Source: Liolophura sinensis (Eukaryota > Mollusca > Polyplacophora > Chitonida > Chitonidae). From it: a stretch of DNA of 64,000 nucleotides. Made by a program: the position numbers and the translations under genes. Each line of letters begins with the position of its first letter. The stretch's first letter is position 1. Below the pieces are notes generated by a model, which worked only from the letters and a program-made list of their open reading frames with translations, was not told the origin of the DNA and did not search any database. Of this stretch, positions 1-11,425 are shown in pieces. The DNA is taken from positions 27,006,547 through 27,070,546 of the forward strand of contig NC_088307.1 of NCBI RefSeq assembly GCF_032854445.1, written 5' to 3'.

Positions 1-1404
1 TAGTGATTGTGTCAAATTGAAGCAAGACGGGCGATTGTGTGAAATTGGAAAAAGACAAGTGATTGTGTCAAATTGGAGGAAGACAAGTGATGGTGTCAAA
101 TTGGAGAAAGACAAGTGATGGTGTCAAATTGGAGTAAGACTGGTGATTGTATCAGATTGCAGTATGACAAGTGATTGTGTCAAATTGGAGTAAGACTGGT
201 GATTGTATGAAATTGGAAAATCACAAGTGATTCTGTCAAATTGGAGTAAGACAAGTAATTGTGTAAAATTGGAGAAAAACAAGTGATGGTGTCAAACTGG
301 AGTAAGACTAGTGATTGTGTCAAATTGGAGTAAGACTAGTGATTGTGTAAAATGGGAGGATGACAAGTGATTGTGTCAAAGTGGAGTCAGACTAGTGATT
401 GTGTGAAATTGGAGGAAGACAATTGATGGTGTCAGATTGGAGTATGACTAGTGATTGTGTCAATTGGAGGATGACTAGTCATTGTGTGAAATGGTAAGAT
501 GACAAGTGATTGTGTGAAATGGGAGGATGACAAGTGATTGTGTCAAATTGGAGTATGACTAGTGATTGTGTGAAATTGGACGAACACGATTGATTGTCAG
601 TTGGAGAAAGACTAGGGATTGTGTCAATTTGGAGAAAGACAAGTGATTGTGTCAGATTGGAGTAAGACTGGTGATTGTGTCAGATTGGAGAAAAACAAGT
701 AATTGTGTCAGATTGGAGTAAGACTGGTGATTGTGTGAAATTGGAGAAAGACAAGTGATTGTGTGAAATTGGAGTAAGACTGGTGATTGTGTGAAATTGG
801 AGAAAGACAAGTGATTGTGTTAACTTGGAGGAATACAAGTGATTGTGTTAAATTGGAGTAGGACTGGTGATTGTGTGAAATTGGAGGAAGGCAAGCGATA
901 TTGTTAAATTGGAGGATGACAAGTGATTGTGTCAAATTGGAGTAAGACTGGTAATTGTGTGAAATTGGAGGAAAAAAGTGATTGTGTCAAACTGGAGTAA
1001 TACTGGTGATTGTGTGAAATTGGAAAAAGACAATTGATTGTGTTAAATTGGAGTAAGACAAGTGATTGTGTCAGATTGGAGTATGACTAGTGATTGTGTC
1101 AGATTGGACGAAGACAAGTGATTGTGTTAAATTGGAGGAAGACAAGTGATTGTGTAAAATTGGAGAAAGACAAGTGATTGTGTGAAATTGGAGGAAGACA
1201 AGTGATTGTGTGAACTTGGAGGAAGACAAGTGATTGTGTTAAATTGGAGGAAGACAAGTCATGGTGTCAAATTGGAGGAAGACAAGTGATTGTTTTAAAT
1301 TGGAGGAAGAGTGGTGATTGTGTTAAATTGGAGTAAGACTGGTGATTGTGTGAAATTGGAGAAAGACAAGTGATTGTGTGAAATTGGAGGAAGACAAGTG
1401 ATTG
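1..1404. repeat. 28-bp minisatellite, about 50 copies
   Basis: A continuous tandem array with a 28-bp period; adjacent units start at 1141 and 1169, for example. The consensus is GACAAGTGATTGTGTNAAAT followed by TGGAGNAA. Copies differ by substitutions (TGTCAAA, TGTGAAA or TGTTAAA; GAGTAAGACTG or GAGGAAGACA) and a few short indels. The array runs off the left edge and ends exactly where the 3' tail of a retrotransposon begins. Short open frames inside it are artefacts of periodicity. Confidence 0.95.
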
Positions 1405-1744
1405 CCAAAGAATGAATGATTATGGCTTAACGCCACATCGGCAATATATCAACCATATCATGGCGAGAACAAGGTGAAAACACGAGGCGGTTTAAGTTTT
1501 CGGTATGTTAATGAGAACATCAAAAAGTGAAGAAAAATGTTCGGACTTGTTTAAAATTAGATAAAAATAAAACAGTTAAACCTCGAAAACCAGCATATTT
1601 TAAAAATAGTATATCCCGAAGTCTATATGTATATAACTATTAATCTGTAAATATTTTAACAATTAAAATTTATTTTTTGATAATATAAGTCAAAGGCACT
1701 CAAATATTTTATGAAAACATCGCCAGCAATGCTGTCAAATCTAG

Positions 1745-4569
1745 TATGAAATTGTGTGTTAGATGAGAATGCCCAAGACCACACCTTGTTAAAACTACTT
1801 GGTCTCTACGAGACTTTTCGTAAATATAATTATCGTAGCCAGTGACAGGATGACTAGCCTGCAGTTTATTATGGAAAGTCCCATTGAGCAGGTCCCATTC
1901 ACACTGCTAAAGGCGACGAATATATTTAAGAACATTAGACTTTACGTCAGTACACGAGATTTTAACCCGAGATACAGGTTTATATAGGGCAGTTTTCTCT
2001 TCCGTGTCTACGACTGTGTTTCCATGTATACCAATATGACCTGGTATCCAACAGAACATAATATCTTTACCTCTTTTAATTAGTTTTCTATGTTTGGCTA
2101 CTATATCGAGAATTAATGGATTTTAAAATTTGTTATTCTCAATTGCCAAAAGGCAAGACGGTAAAAAGGGCTCATTTGCCTCCACGTATACATTTTCTAC
2201 TGGTAAAGTTCCAAAAGCACCAAGGCTGAGCCTCAAACCTTGGTGATAGAACGGTTCCAACATTTTAATAAATGATTTCCTTGCGGAACGGTACATGACG
2301 GATCCATAGTCCAGTTTAGACATCTCCAGAAAACGATACAGACTTAATTACAAACATCGGTCAACACCCCAATTGGTGACACGACCTTGATTATATCGAT
2401 AGCCTTTGTACATTTAGCTTTAAGCATTTTAATGCGAGAAATACACGATAAATTGCGATCAAATATAACTCCTAAAAATTTATTTTCTTCATCGATTTTA
2501 ACTGGTTCCCCACAAAATTTAAGATCTGGATCTAAATGAAATTTCCCTTTATTACAAAAATGCATACCGACGGTTTTAGTCGTAGAAAATCTAAAACCAT
2601 TGGCAACTGCCCATTTCTCGATCTTATTGAAACAAAGCTGCAGTTGCCGCTCGATGTTATTCATATTTTTAGCGCGGTAGCGTATTAGGAAATCATAAGG
2701 AAACACCACCCGTACCTTAAAGTGACGATCAGATAAAAATTCGGCTATGATTATTGGTAATCGACCTTTAAGGCCCATATCAGCGAGGCCTTTCAAAATA
2801 CCATATTTCCATGTGGTGTCGTAGGCTTTCCTAGGTGAAAAAATATCGACACCACATGTTCAATACTGATGAAGCCATCTGGAAGAAAGGTTTCAAATTA
2901 GACAAGGTGATCTAAAGTAGATCTACCTTGACGAAAACCGCAGAGTATATTAGAAAGTAACTCGTTGGTTTCAAGAAACCAAACAAGTCTATCATTTATC
3001 AACCTTTCCATAGTCCTACAGACACAGCTGGTAAGAGCTATGGAACGGTAATTAGACGGATCAGTGTGATCCTTACCCGGTTTAGGGACCGGAATATTAC
3101 ACGCCTCCCTCCAAAAGGGTGGGAAATTCCCAGTTATCCAAATATCATTAAGCAAGTCCAAGAGAGTCTCAAGTGTCTCGGGATATAAATGGTTCAGAAA
3201 CGTATATGTTATCAGGACCACATGCAGTATCGTGTTCATTTTTTTGAATGCAAATTTAAGTTCATCGACGTTAAAAGGACGATTATCATCTTCTAAATAT
3301 TTACAAAAAAGGGCAATTTAATTTTCTCCTTCTGGTTTTTAATATGTTGGAATTCTGAAGCATAATTCTCAGAAGAAGATTTCTTGGAAATTGTCTTAGC
3401 TAATTTATTTGCTATATCATCTGGAGAAGTTAATGTATTATCTCCATCTTTCAAATGCTGGACTTTTGCTTTATTTTTTTTTTTTGCCCTTTAATTTCTG
3501 AACCATGTTCCAGACCTTGTGCATAGGTGTTTTTGAAGTAATGCTTGACAGAAAGTCCCACCAACAAGATCGTCTCTGGAAATTCAGTAATCGACGAGCT
3601 TTAGCTCTAAAACTACGAGCCTGGAGTAAATTATTATCAGAAGGAGAATGATTAAATCTGCGCTCAGCCTATTTACGATCCTTTATGGCTTTACGACAGT
3701 CATTGTCGTACCAGGGTTTATTTTTGGATTTTGGATTTGTCGAGGTCTTAGGTATAGTTCTATCGGCAACTCGTAATTCAAGCTCATTAAATTTTAACAT
3801 TAGATCATCTGCTGCATTGAGAGTCTCTGGAGTGATATCAGCCTCACAGAACATCTCAAATGCGATCCAATCTGCTTTGTCGAATTTCCACCTAGCTACA
3901 GGTACTATAGAATTAGAAGTGATATGTTCTAGGATTATAAGAAAATGGTCACTACCACAAAGATCGTCATGCACCTTCCAAGAAAAATCAAGAAGGAGTG
4001 ATGGATCTGTGATAGTAAGATCATTAGAAGAATAAGTGCCATTACCCGGATGTAAATAGGTATTAGAACCATCATTGGAATAACACAGTTCCTCCTTAGA
4101 TAAGAAATCGTCCACTCTCTTGCCATTAGTATTTATGTTATTACTGCCCCATAGGGGGTTATAGGAATTAAAATCTCCCATTATTATAAAAGGTTTTCTA
4201 ACAATTGTTCTATTACATTATGTAACTGCAAAGCTGACAAAGAAATGTGCACTGAACATAATGTGATTCAGAGAATAAAACACGAACAGCCACAGCCTGT
4301 AGCTCTGTATCCAGAGCAACACGGCTGTGAATAATATTGTTATTGACCAAGATAGAGGAGTCGCCTGCAGCTCGCTCTTCTTCATTTGAATATGTACTGT
4401 ATAAGGAATAATCTTTAAGAGTTATTTTATCTTTGTCTGATGTCTTTGGGTGAGTTTCCGGAAGAAAAAGGGCAATAGGATTTAATCATTGGACTAGCTG
4501 TGTTATTTCAATAAAATTTATCTTAAGGCCTCGACAAGTCCATTGTAAAATATTGTCGTATATAGACAT
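1745..4569 (-). pseudogene. LINE ORF2: endonuclease, RT, RNase H (broken)
   Basis: ORF2 starts with ATG at 4567-4569. Endonuclease motifs follow: QWTCRGLK, then LPETH (usually LQETH), then GDFNSYNPLWGS near 4180, and DLTITDPS and GSDHFLI further on. The linker has PWYDNDCRKAIKDRK (about 3669-3715). RT motifs include IPVPKPGKDHTDPSNYRSIA and GFRQGRSTLDHLV (2898-3130), then FKVRV directly followed by DFLIRYRAKNMNN (about 2690-2715). The normal stretch between them, with the QG motif and the YxDD active site, is missing. The RNase H signature WIPGHIGIHGN lies near 2030-2070, followed by a C-terminal VVLTR...LGHSHLTHNF block near 1745-1800. Several stops and frameshifts interrupt the frame. Identification is by motif; clade assignment is less certain. 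Confidence 0.85.
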
Positions 4570-5300
4570 TACGGAGGGAGACGTATAGGAGATTTATCTT
4601 TGTGTTTGGACCGAGGACTACCCTTCCTAGGAGATCCGCTGGAAGATCTCTCTGGTGCGAGTGATGTATCCATCACATCTGCATCTGATGTTGAAGGACC
4701 AACGTCCTCCAACAATTCAAACTTATTACATTTATTATTACTATTTTGAGGTTTATTGCCGGACTTATTTTTGTCAATTTTTTTTTTGAGTTGATTAGGT
4801 TCAGGGTTATTAGTTTGGTCGGTATTATTCACTGGTTTTGTCTGTTGTGTTGAGGTGGTCTGGTTTGAGGATGAATACAGAGTAGGTCGAACATTGGATT
4901 TCACAGAAATAAGACGTGGTTTCTCGTTTCCAATGGACCAAGTCAATGAAGTTTGAGTAGCAACAGATGCTACTCGCTTGACCGCATTGACAAACGAAGT
5001 CTGCAATGAAGTATTAGAAGATTGCCAAAGACGTTTGAGTAAAACCACCAAAGCGATTGCACGAACTTTGGCAACCCTCAGTTTTCCATGAGAGCAAAGA
5101 ATATCAGGGAATTTGAAAAGATTATTTTGGAAAACAAAAATCCTCCAAAATTACACCAATCTTGGAAAGCACTATCGATATTTTTTTATGAAAATGGTTT
5201 GACATAGACCGCATTATGTTGTCACTGAGAAATTTTCGACACTTGGGAATATATGAACCCAATCCCTGGAATTTTTGAGCTTTTCTTCTCCTGTAATATA
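4569..5300 (-). pseudogene. LINE ORF1 C-terminal part
   Basis: An open frame of about 160 codons (4569-5051) continues with interruptions to about 5110, and a related frame covers about 5122-5300. The readable part is basic and Ser/Thr/Asn/Gln-rich, containing VRAIALVVLLKRLW and NAVKRVASVATQTSLTW, and ends in RSKHKDKSPIRLPP. Its stop overlaps the ORF2 start as TAATG (4567-4571). The CCHC knuckles usual in this group were not seen, so the N-terminal half is lost or too diverged. Nucleic-acid binding is a family inference. Confidence 0.65.
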
Positions 5301-5500
5301 AACGAGTAAGAGGGTAAAAAGAACAAAGATGCAGTCGTGTTAATTGCAACATAATAGACATACTTTGTAACTGGTCTACCATTGCTTCAAAGCTGTATTG
5401 TCATTACTAAAACAACCAAAAGGGGTGTTAAATTACAGGTACGCCCACATCTGAAGCACCATTATACACATCATTTTTTCCACTTGCGCATATATTTTAC

Positions 5501-5731
5501 CTGTAATATCTCGACATCTGTTTTGACCATTAGTTCAGTTGAAGTAGTAAGACTCTTCTGAAGTTTAGCCAGCCTCGCTTTCAGCTCATCTATACCCTTG
5601 TTACATTCCCTGCGCCATTCTCTGTGTCGATTTTCTACCTCCTCCACTGACTTTTTCCACCAAGTCATTAAATTTCTGTCCGCTTCACCATAAGCTCTAA
5701 CAATCTCATTGCTCCGAGCATCTTCATTCTC
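5501..5731 (-). CDS. TRIM gene exon 3 (coiled coil, 231 nt)
   Basis: This exon is bounded by a pyrimidine-rich acceptor (TTTGTTCGTCAG/GAG) at 5731 and a good donor (ATTACAG/GTAAAAT) at 5501. It is 231 nt, phase 0 at both ends, and encodes 77 residues beginning ENEDARSNEIVRAYGEADRN and ending TDVEILQ. The peptide is charged and heptad-rich (WWKKSVEEVENRHREW, GIDELKARLAKLQKSL), as expected for the antiparallel TRIM coiled coil. It joins in frame to the 96-nt exon at 11426-11521. Vertebrate TRIM genes typically split this coiled coil into exons of 96 and 231 nt, which supports the model. Later exons (B30.2, NHL or other C-terminal domain) were not found in 1-5500, so the gene probably continues beyond the left edge. 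Confidence 0.82.
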
Positions 5732-5894
5732 CTGACGAACAAATCAGTTTATAAATAAATTTAATAAAATAAAAGTTTCTTTCCTGTTTCTGTTCCCTGT
5801 TACTTATTTTCCTTCAATTATTTTTACATGGATAAGGGAAGTATTTAAACATTGCTAAACATTGCTGTGGAGATATCTGGGTCTTCCAGTTGAG

Positions 5895-5970
<76 letters not shown>
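5895..5970. repeat. (TA)n microsatellite
   Basis: About 35 TA dinucleotides followed by a short CA run, inside TRIM intron 2. Confidence 0.95.
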
Positions 5971-6025
5971 TTCATAAACCAGTCGTCAAGAAAAATGAAC
6001 AGGTATTTTAAGTTGTTTTAATGAC

Positions 6026-6156
6026 CGTCCCACATCTGATTCCAAGAGGAAGCCAGCGTCAGCTGGACATGAACTCATAGCAACCGCACTGGCAAAAGGC
6101 TTCTGTGCCAGTACGCTGCGCTAGCACGCTAACCACCTCGGCGACGGAGGCCCCCA
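6026..6156 (-). mobile_element. tRNA-derived SINE, 5' half only
   Basis: The minus strand reads GGGGGCCTCCGTCGCCGAGG, a diverged A-box, then the B-box-like GAGTTCATGTCCAGCTGACG and the GCTGGCTTCCTCT segment. The usual 3' tail (GTACGGCGTAAAACACCAAT) is missing. Retaining only the head is unusual, since LINE-mobilised SINEs normally lose the 5' end, so a later deletion is likely. Confidence 0.75.
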
Positions 6157-6184
6157 TGACCATGGTTTTATTAAAAGTAAGCAA

Positions 6185-6850
6185 ACAAAATACAGTGATG
6201 TTAAATGGAATTTATTGCATATCACAAGTCCAGAAATACTCAAAATGCTGTGTTATTATCACATTTATTCGCGTTTGCATAAAAGCAATGCAAGCTTTGG
6301 TGCCTTCCGGTTTTAGGAAGAAAGATGATGTCAAGAGGTTCAATCTTGGGGAATTCTCCACATGTACAACGTTCTTTTCTTTGCAGATCCATGAAAGATA
6401 TACTAATCTTTCCGCCATATACATTTCCGCCATGTATCCCTCTGCCAGTAACCGGAGCGACTACAGATTTGCACACCGTCTACCAGTCCATCAGATTAGT
6501 GTAAAAACGGCAAGTGCTGTAATTCATTTGGTTAAGCGACTTTTAATGTGACAGTATTTTAAATGTGATAACAACACAGCATTGTGAGTAATTCTACACC
6601 AGTGACGTCTGCTAAAATGCAGTTAACATCACTGCATGTTTTTACCTAATTTTGCTTACTTCATGGTGTTAGGGGGCGTATAAATTGTTACTATTTATGC
6701 ATTTACACAAACAGTGAGAATAAAACCTTGACTGAGGTAAATTGACAAGAGGCGGTATTTTACCGGTTACGTCTAAGCATTTGCCAGCTATCACATTATC
6801 GTCGCTGCTCTTGTTTTACTCTGCATGCTGTACGTCTTTCATTATATTAA
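6185..6850. repeat. Two R1 repeat copies, tail to tail
   Basis: 6185-6268 is the 3' part of dispersed repeat R1 in plus orientation (AATGCTGTGTTATTATCACA). 6553-6850 is a longer R1 copy in minus orientation, with the diagnostic blocks CTGAGGTAAATT, TTTTACCGGTTACGT and TTTTACTCTGCATGCTGTAC. Their tails form a 24-bp inverted repeat with one mismatch (6245-6268 and 6553-6576). The 280 bp between them show no recognisable gene. R1 recurs at about 18775, 19565, 24925, 34465, 36850 and 37185. Confidence 0.7.
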
Positions 6851-7985
6851 TTACGTTGATTGTATTTGGAAATATACCCATGGGTTTTTTGGACTGCAAG
6901 ACTATGTCACACTGATATTCTGTCTATATAGATTGAAGATTTTTTTAAACTTCCGATATAATTTCCCTATACCATATTTATTTTTTTTTGTTTGATTGTC
7001 GTTTAGCGCCGTACGAAGTTTTTAGTTCATGTATACGACGGTTACAAGTTTTCTTAGTGGAAGAAACCGGAGTGAATCGCAGACCTTTGACGAAGTACTG
7101 ACCAACTCTCTGAAATGTGTGATATATGTCCTAATGGTATATAAGTATGTTTGGGGTTTTATGTCCAACTTAACAATTTTTTAGGCACGTGACAACAAGG
7201 AGTCCATAGGTGTGTGTGTACATATATGTTGTGCCTTCATGTGGCAAGATTAATTAAGCCGGCACCCCCATCCCCTCGGGCAAGCTAATCCCCTGGTGAG
7301 GCAGGAGGATTTGTCTTAGCTCTTACATTTGTCGTCTACTCTCTTATTCGATTACTAAGACGCTGACGGCAAGTGTGCTTCAGACAGATTTCTGGGAAGG
7401 AAAGATGCAGACCGGATATTCAATCCGACAAACTCATTACTCTGATTGTAGGCCCATAATTCGCCGGTGATCCTCACTTCGCTCCGGTCACCGGTAAAAC
7501 TCTGCCGGGGGAAAGGTTAAATACCCACATCTGTGTTCGTTTTTGTGGTAACTGAAATTTACACCACTTACATGTGACCAGTTGTCAACCATCGTACTGT
7601 TATCGGTGCTCAGGTTTTACGCTTTACTCTGCAAATGTTTATAATGTTAATTTTGTACGGTCGGTAAATGTCGGTAGCTTACATGATAAACCCTTTAAGC
7701 TTATTACGGTTTCCTTTCCGTAAGGTCACGATTGGCAGTTTTCAACGGTTAAATTAAATTGCACATTGACGTCTAAATTCAATAATTTCTAACATTTACC
7801 TGACCCGACGTGATGTCCGTACTAATACTCATAACGGCCATTTGCAAGATGCACTAGGGTTTCTTCCACTCGTACAATTGGTTGCAATCGTATAGGTGAA
7901 GCATTTGTGAGCACAACATGGCATTAACGAACAAACAAACGACTCAATAATCCATGTCTTTAAGAGGTCGTTAAATCACATTGTA
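6851..7985. other. Non-coding intron DNA with degraded repeats
   Basis: No coding exon was recognised. The stretch contains weak copies of a repeat with a TTTAGCGCCGTAC motif (about 7000) and a short hairpin around 7461-7495 (CCGGTGA with TCACCGG). It lies within TRIM intron 2. Confidence 0.5.
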
Positions 7986-9464
7986 ACAAAGAAATGATCA
8001 TAATAATAATAATTATTATTATATCTTTATTTTAGACAAAAAACAGTCCATAGTTATACATATGCCAAAGAAAGGAAAACAAATTGGGAAAGCATACAGC
8101 AGAATACCACAGAAACGTGATTCTGTGCATAGAGGAAAAGAAATACGTTTAGAACATGTAGAGATAGCGTGTCAAACCATTTGATGTCAAGTCTAGAGAA
8201 AACACGTAAATCATTATTTATTATGTCATGAATGAGCACATTTCGCTAATTACATGTCTGATTCTCCGAGTTGATTTACGCAAACCTTCACTGAAGGATG
8301 AAATCCTATTAATACAAAACGTGTAACTAGCCCTACAATCCTTTCTGTAATTCAGCAGCCATCCTAGTGAATTGTTTTATGTCACACGCAGCGCATTGGT
8401 TGTTTTCTTATTATACGAGCATCACAAATAATTACAATATATGTTACACCAGCAAGATCGAAAGAGATGTTTTTTTTTACTAGGTCAGAACAAGCACGGA
8501 ATTTCCTAAGAGGAACGTTCGCTGTGATATATAATTTTCTCTTCTGGTATTCAGTATCCTTATCTTTTAGATACCGGTATTCAAACTTATATGACCTAAA
8601 TACGGGTATGTGTCAATATTGGCAAGGCGTATAACATATATTCGCAGGGAAGGAGAAACAAAATTCTTCTAGGTTTAGCGCAGAGGCAAACGGTATTGTT
8701 GATATTAAACATAACATCATTTAAAACAAAAAATTGTTCACAAATGGACAAAAGGGATTCAAGGAATTCAGCAGATGGTCAAATAATACAAATCCTATTA
8801 ATTAGAAAATTAAAATCACATCCTATTTTACTTTCGGTGAGAGATGTGTCCAATTGACGGATGTAAACGGAAAAAAGTGCTGGGGAAAGTACCCCACCCT
8901 GTCTAACACCATTAGCAGTGCCAAAAACCTCAGAAACAACTGAGCCCCATTTAAAAGAAAGGCCTGGGTGCTAAACCACACAAGGCTTTATTTTACAATA
9001 TGCATAGGCATACCTCGCTTAATTAAGTTCTTCAGAAGAGCCCAATGATTTACGCGATCGAATGCTAGCATAGATAAACATACGAATGCCGGGCTGCCTT
9101 GAAAGTAATAATAATCAATTACTTCTTTCACAACATAGATACATTAGTCAGTAGACCTGCCTGACTTGAAGCCACAACAAAAAACGCATTGCGGACATGC
9201 GCATGAAGATCACTGACACCGTCATTCCGATCAGGAACAATGGCGGTCTTCTTAACACCACACTTAACAAGATGATCATTAACAGCAGAAAGCAAAACCA
9301 AAACAATATCATTATGGTATTTACGAAGAACTTCACAATGTTTCGTACACCGAGGCTCTTTTCGAAGCAAACACAGTGATCTAACCAGGAACTGGACTGG
9401 TGTGCGTCACTGACGTAAGTGTACGTTCAATACGCTTAGTGTCATCAATTTTTAAATTAGAATT

Positions 9465-10107
9465 TTAACAGAAGTCATCTTGATCAAACACAGATTTTGG
9501 ATCAGCGTTCCAGTCAGCTATAAGCGTAACATTCGGAGATTCAGATTCATCTAGTATTGCTTGGAGTTTGTCATGATATTCCAGAAAAGATTCCATATTA
9601 TTGAGACATTCGACATTGAGACATTCGTAGGCAAGTACAAACATTAAAACAAATATATTCGAACATTCAGAATCTACACGAATACCCAATATTCTGCTGT
9701 CATTATATTCAATTACCTTGGCATAGTTTCCAAAAAGTAGCTTCCGTGGCTTAGTTGGTTAGCGCGCTAGCACAGCGTAATGACCCAGGAGCCTCTCACC
9801 AATGTGGTCGCTATGAGTTCAGCTCATGGTGGCTTCCTCTCCGACCGTACGTGGGAAGGTCTGCCAGCAACCTGCGGATGGTCGTGGGTTTCCGACGGGC
9901 TCTGCCCGGTTTCCTCCCACCATAATGCTGGCCGCCTTCGTATAAGTGAAATTTTCTTGAGTACGGCGTAAAACACCAATCAAATGAATAAATATGGGGT
10001 CAAGTCTCCTGCAAGGCACAAACATCGCTTAACTCACACAGCGCTCTAATTTCAGGTATAGATGGTTTAAGAGATCGATAGTTCAAGGATGAAATATGGA
10101 GAGACAT
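9465..10107 (-). pseudogene. CR1/L2 ORF2 endonuclease, split by a SINE
   Basis: The frame opens at 10107 with the endonuclease N-terminus (SLNYRSLKPSIPEIRALCEL, then VCALQET) and is cut at about 10000 by a plus-strand SINE. It resumes on the other side at about 9735 with FGNYAKVIEYNDSRILGIRV and NVTLIADWNADPKSVFDQDD. The two halves bracket the SINE in the expected order, so the insertion came after this LINE arrived. No clear target-site duplication was seen. Confidence 0.75.
9741..9995 (+). mobile_element. tRNA-derived SINE, full length
   Basis: The head has a pol III A-box-like GTGGCTTAGTTGGTTAGCGC and the B-box region TGAGTTCAGCTC. The body contains CAACCTGCGGATGGTCGTGG. The tail has GTACGGCGTAAAACACCAAT followed by an AATAAATA-rich end. 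It interrupts the endonuclease of the CR1/L2-like element. Confidence 0.9.
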
Positions 10108-10152
10108 GATTTAAAAGACTGAGGAGATACTAGACTGCATCAGTCAATATTC

Positions 10153-10771
10153 CTAATAGTTCTCGTCAATGAGTTGTTGCTGTCGCTGATCTTGCTGACT
10201 GTAGTCGTGTGAAAACAGCTTTTCATGGCGTCTGGACTCGTTCACCGACCGGGTAAGCTCATCGTCGTAGTTCTCGTCAATGAGCCACCGCTGTCGCTGA
10301 TCTTGCTGACTGTAGTCGTGTGAAAACCGCTTTTCATGGTGTCTGGACTCGTTCACTGACCGGGTAAGCTCATCGTTGTAGTTCTCGTCAATGAGCGACC
10401 GCTGTCGCTGATCTTGCTGACTGTAGTCGCGTGAAAACCGCTTTCATGGCGTCTGGACTCGTTCACTGACCGGGTAAGCTCATCGTCGTAGTTCTCGTCA
10501 ATGAGCCACCGCTGTCGCTGATCTTGCTGACTGTAGTCGCGTGAAAACCGCTTTCATGGCGTCTGGACTCGTTCACTGACCGGGTAAGCTCATCGTTGTA
10601 GTTCTCGTCAATGAGCCACCGCTGTCGCTGATCTTGCTGACTGTAGTCGTGTGAAAACCGCTTTTCATGGCGTCTGGACTCGTTCACTGACCGGCTAAGC
10701 TCATCGTCGTTAACTTGTTGGAAAAACTTGCACACAAGGACTTCGTCGGGCAGGTAATCTCTTCTCAGCAT
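10153..10771 (-). CDS. LINE ORF1 C-terminus fused to 37-residue tandem repeats
   Basis: The minus strand reads in frame from the ORF1 C-terminal domain (PDEVLVCKFFQQ) into repeats of NESRRHEKRFSHDYSQQDQR-type sequence, 37 residues per 111-bp unit. Five units start at 10159, 10270, 10381, 10491 and 10601. The two units starting at 10381 and 10491 are 110 bp because of a one-base deletion (CTTTCATGG for CTTTTCATGG), which breaks the frame. The last unit ends at a stop at 10153-10155, 46 bp before the ORF2 ATG, so the array forms the C-terminus of ORF1 or a spacer that happens to be open. The repeat is hydrophilic, rich in Arg, His, Gln and Asp, and I do not recognise it. Confidence 0.55.
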
Positions 10772-11425
10772 GGCACTGGAATGTGTAGCATTTACACGAG
10801 TTCAAAAAGAGGAATATGTACTGAATTTCGTGGACAACTGCTCACATTCGATGGGTGCCGCAGACCGGATCTTGAGATACTTCACATCACCGATAGTTGT
10901 CGTAGGGTGTAGACGGGTAACGAAGAGCTCTACTGATGGATAGGTCCTGACGCCCCGCAAGTCAGATTTTACACTTTTCGCAAGCGATCTAGGCTTGTTT
11001 TTGGTAACTATTTGGAAGTCGTTTGAGACACCACGGATGCCTATGTGTTGTCTTCATTTGGTTTTTGACTTGGTGTTGATTGCTGATTATCATGAATGGT
11101 TACGGCCTGAGATACAAATGAAAGGACCAAATATACAGCACTTCGGTAAATCATGAATTGGAACAGCTTTATCGCACCTTCATGCTCCTCTCTCTGCGCA
11201 ACTGTGGGACACAGCTGCCACTAAATTGACAGACTCTAATTCCTCTTTGCTATTCGATTGCTACATCCCTTTTGAAAGTGTACTGGATCTTTGATATTTC
11301 GTTACCATTATGTACACAGCTGAATACACAAGGCCTATGATTGTACCCTTTGAAAACACACGACAGGGAAACTTGTATATCAACCCGTATATCAACTTGC
11401 TGCTCCCCGAGGACGGTGTACTAAC

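Larger units (their letters stand above)
1405..5300 (-). mobile_element. Non-LTR retrotransposon, I/Nimb-like, defective
   Basis: A minus-strand LINE with, from 5' to 3', an ORF1 remnant, an endonuclease, a reverse transcriptase, an RNase H and a 3' UTR. The 3' end at about 1405-1430 carries a short CATT-type tail, as expected for target-primed insertion. Combining an APE endonuclease with RNase H points to the I/Nimb group rather than CR1 or RTE. The element lies 3' of TRIM exon 3 on the same strand, so it is probably intronic. The 5' part decays between about 5110 and 5400 and no zinc-knuckle segment was found, so the 5' limit is approximate. The ORFs contain stops and deletions; the copy is dead. 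Confidence 0.85.
7990..10980 (-). mobile_element. CR1/L2-like non-LTR retrotransposon, degraded, with nested SINE
   Basis: A minus-strand LINE. The ORF1 C-terminal domain is at about 10690-10980 and contains VKYLKIRSAAPIECEQLSTK and then LRRDYLPDEVLVCKFFQQ. It is followed by a 111-bp tandem array. ORF2 starts at 10107 (MSLHISSLN, then LCELSDVCALQET). The endonuclease resumes after a SINE insertion (PNVTLIADWNADPKSVF, about 9480-9540). RT fragments follow: AFDRVNHWALLKNLIKRGMP near 9000-9060, then a shifted frame with NGVRQGGVLSPALFSVYIR near 8870-8920. The 3' end is an ATT/AAT microsatellite at about 8003-8023, typical of CR1/L2 3' termini. Numerous stops and shifts make the copy dead. It lies in TRIM intron 2 on the same strand. 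Confidence 0.8.

Noticed and set aside
1-1404. CRISPR array
   Set aside because: Head-to-tail repeats without unique spacers, in a eukaryotic genome with spliced genes.
5270-5300. 23-nt TRIM exon after TTATATTACAG
   Set aside because: The acceptor is good, but the 23rd base is followed by AGGGAT, not GT, and the segment fits the ORF1 remnant.
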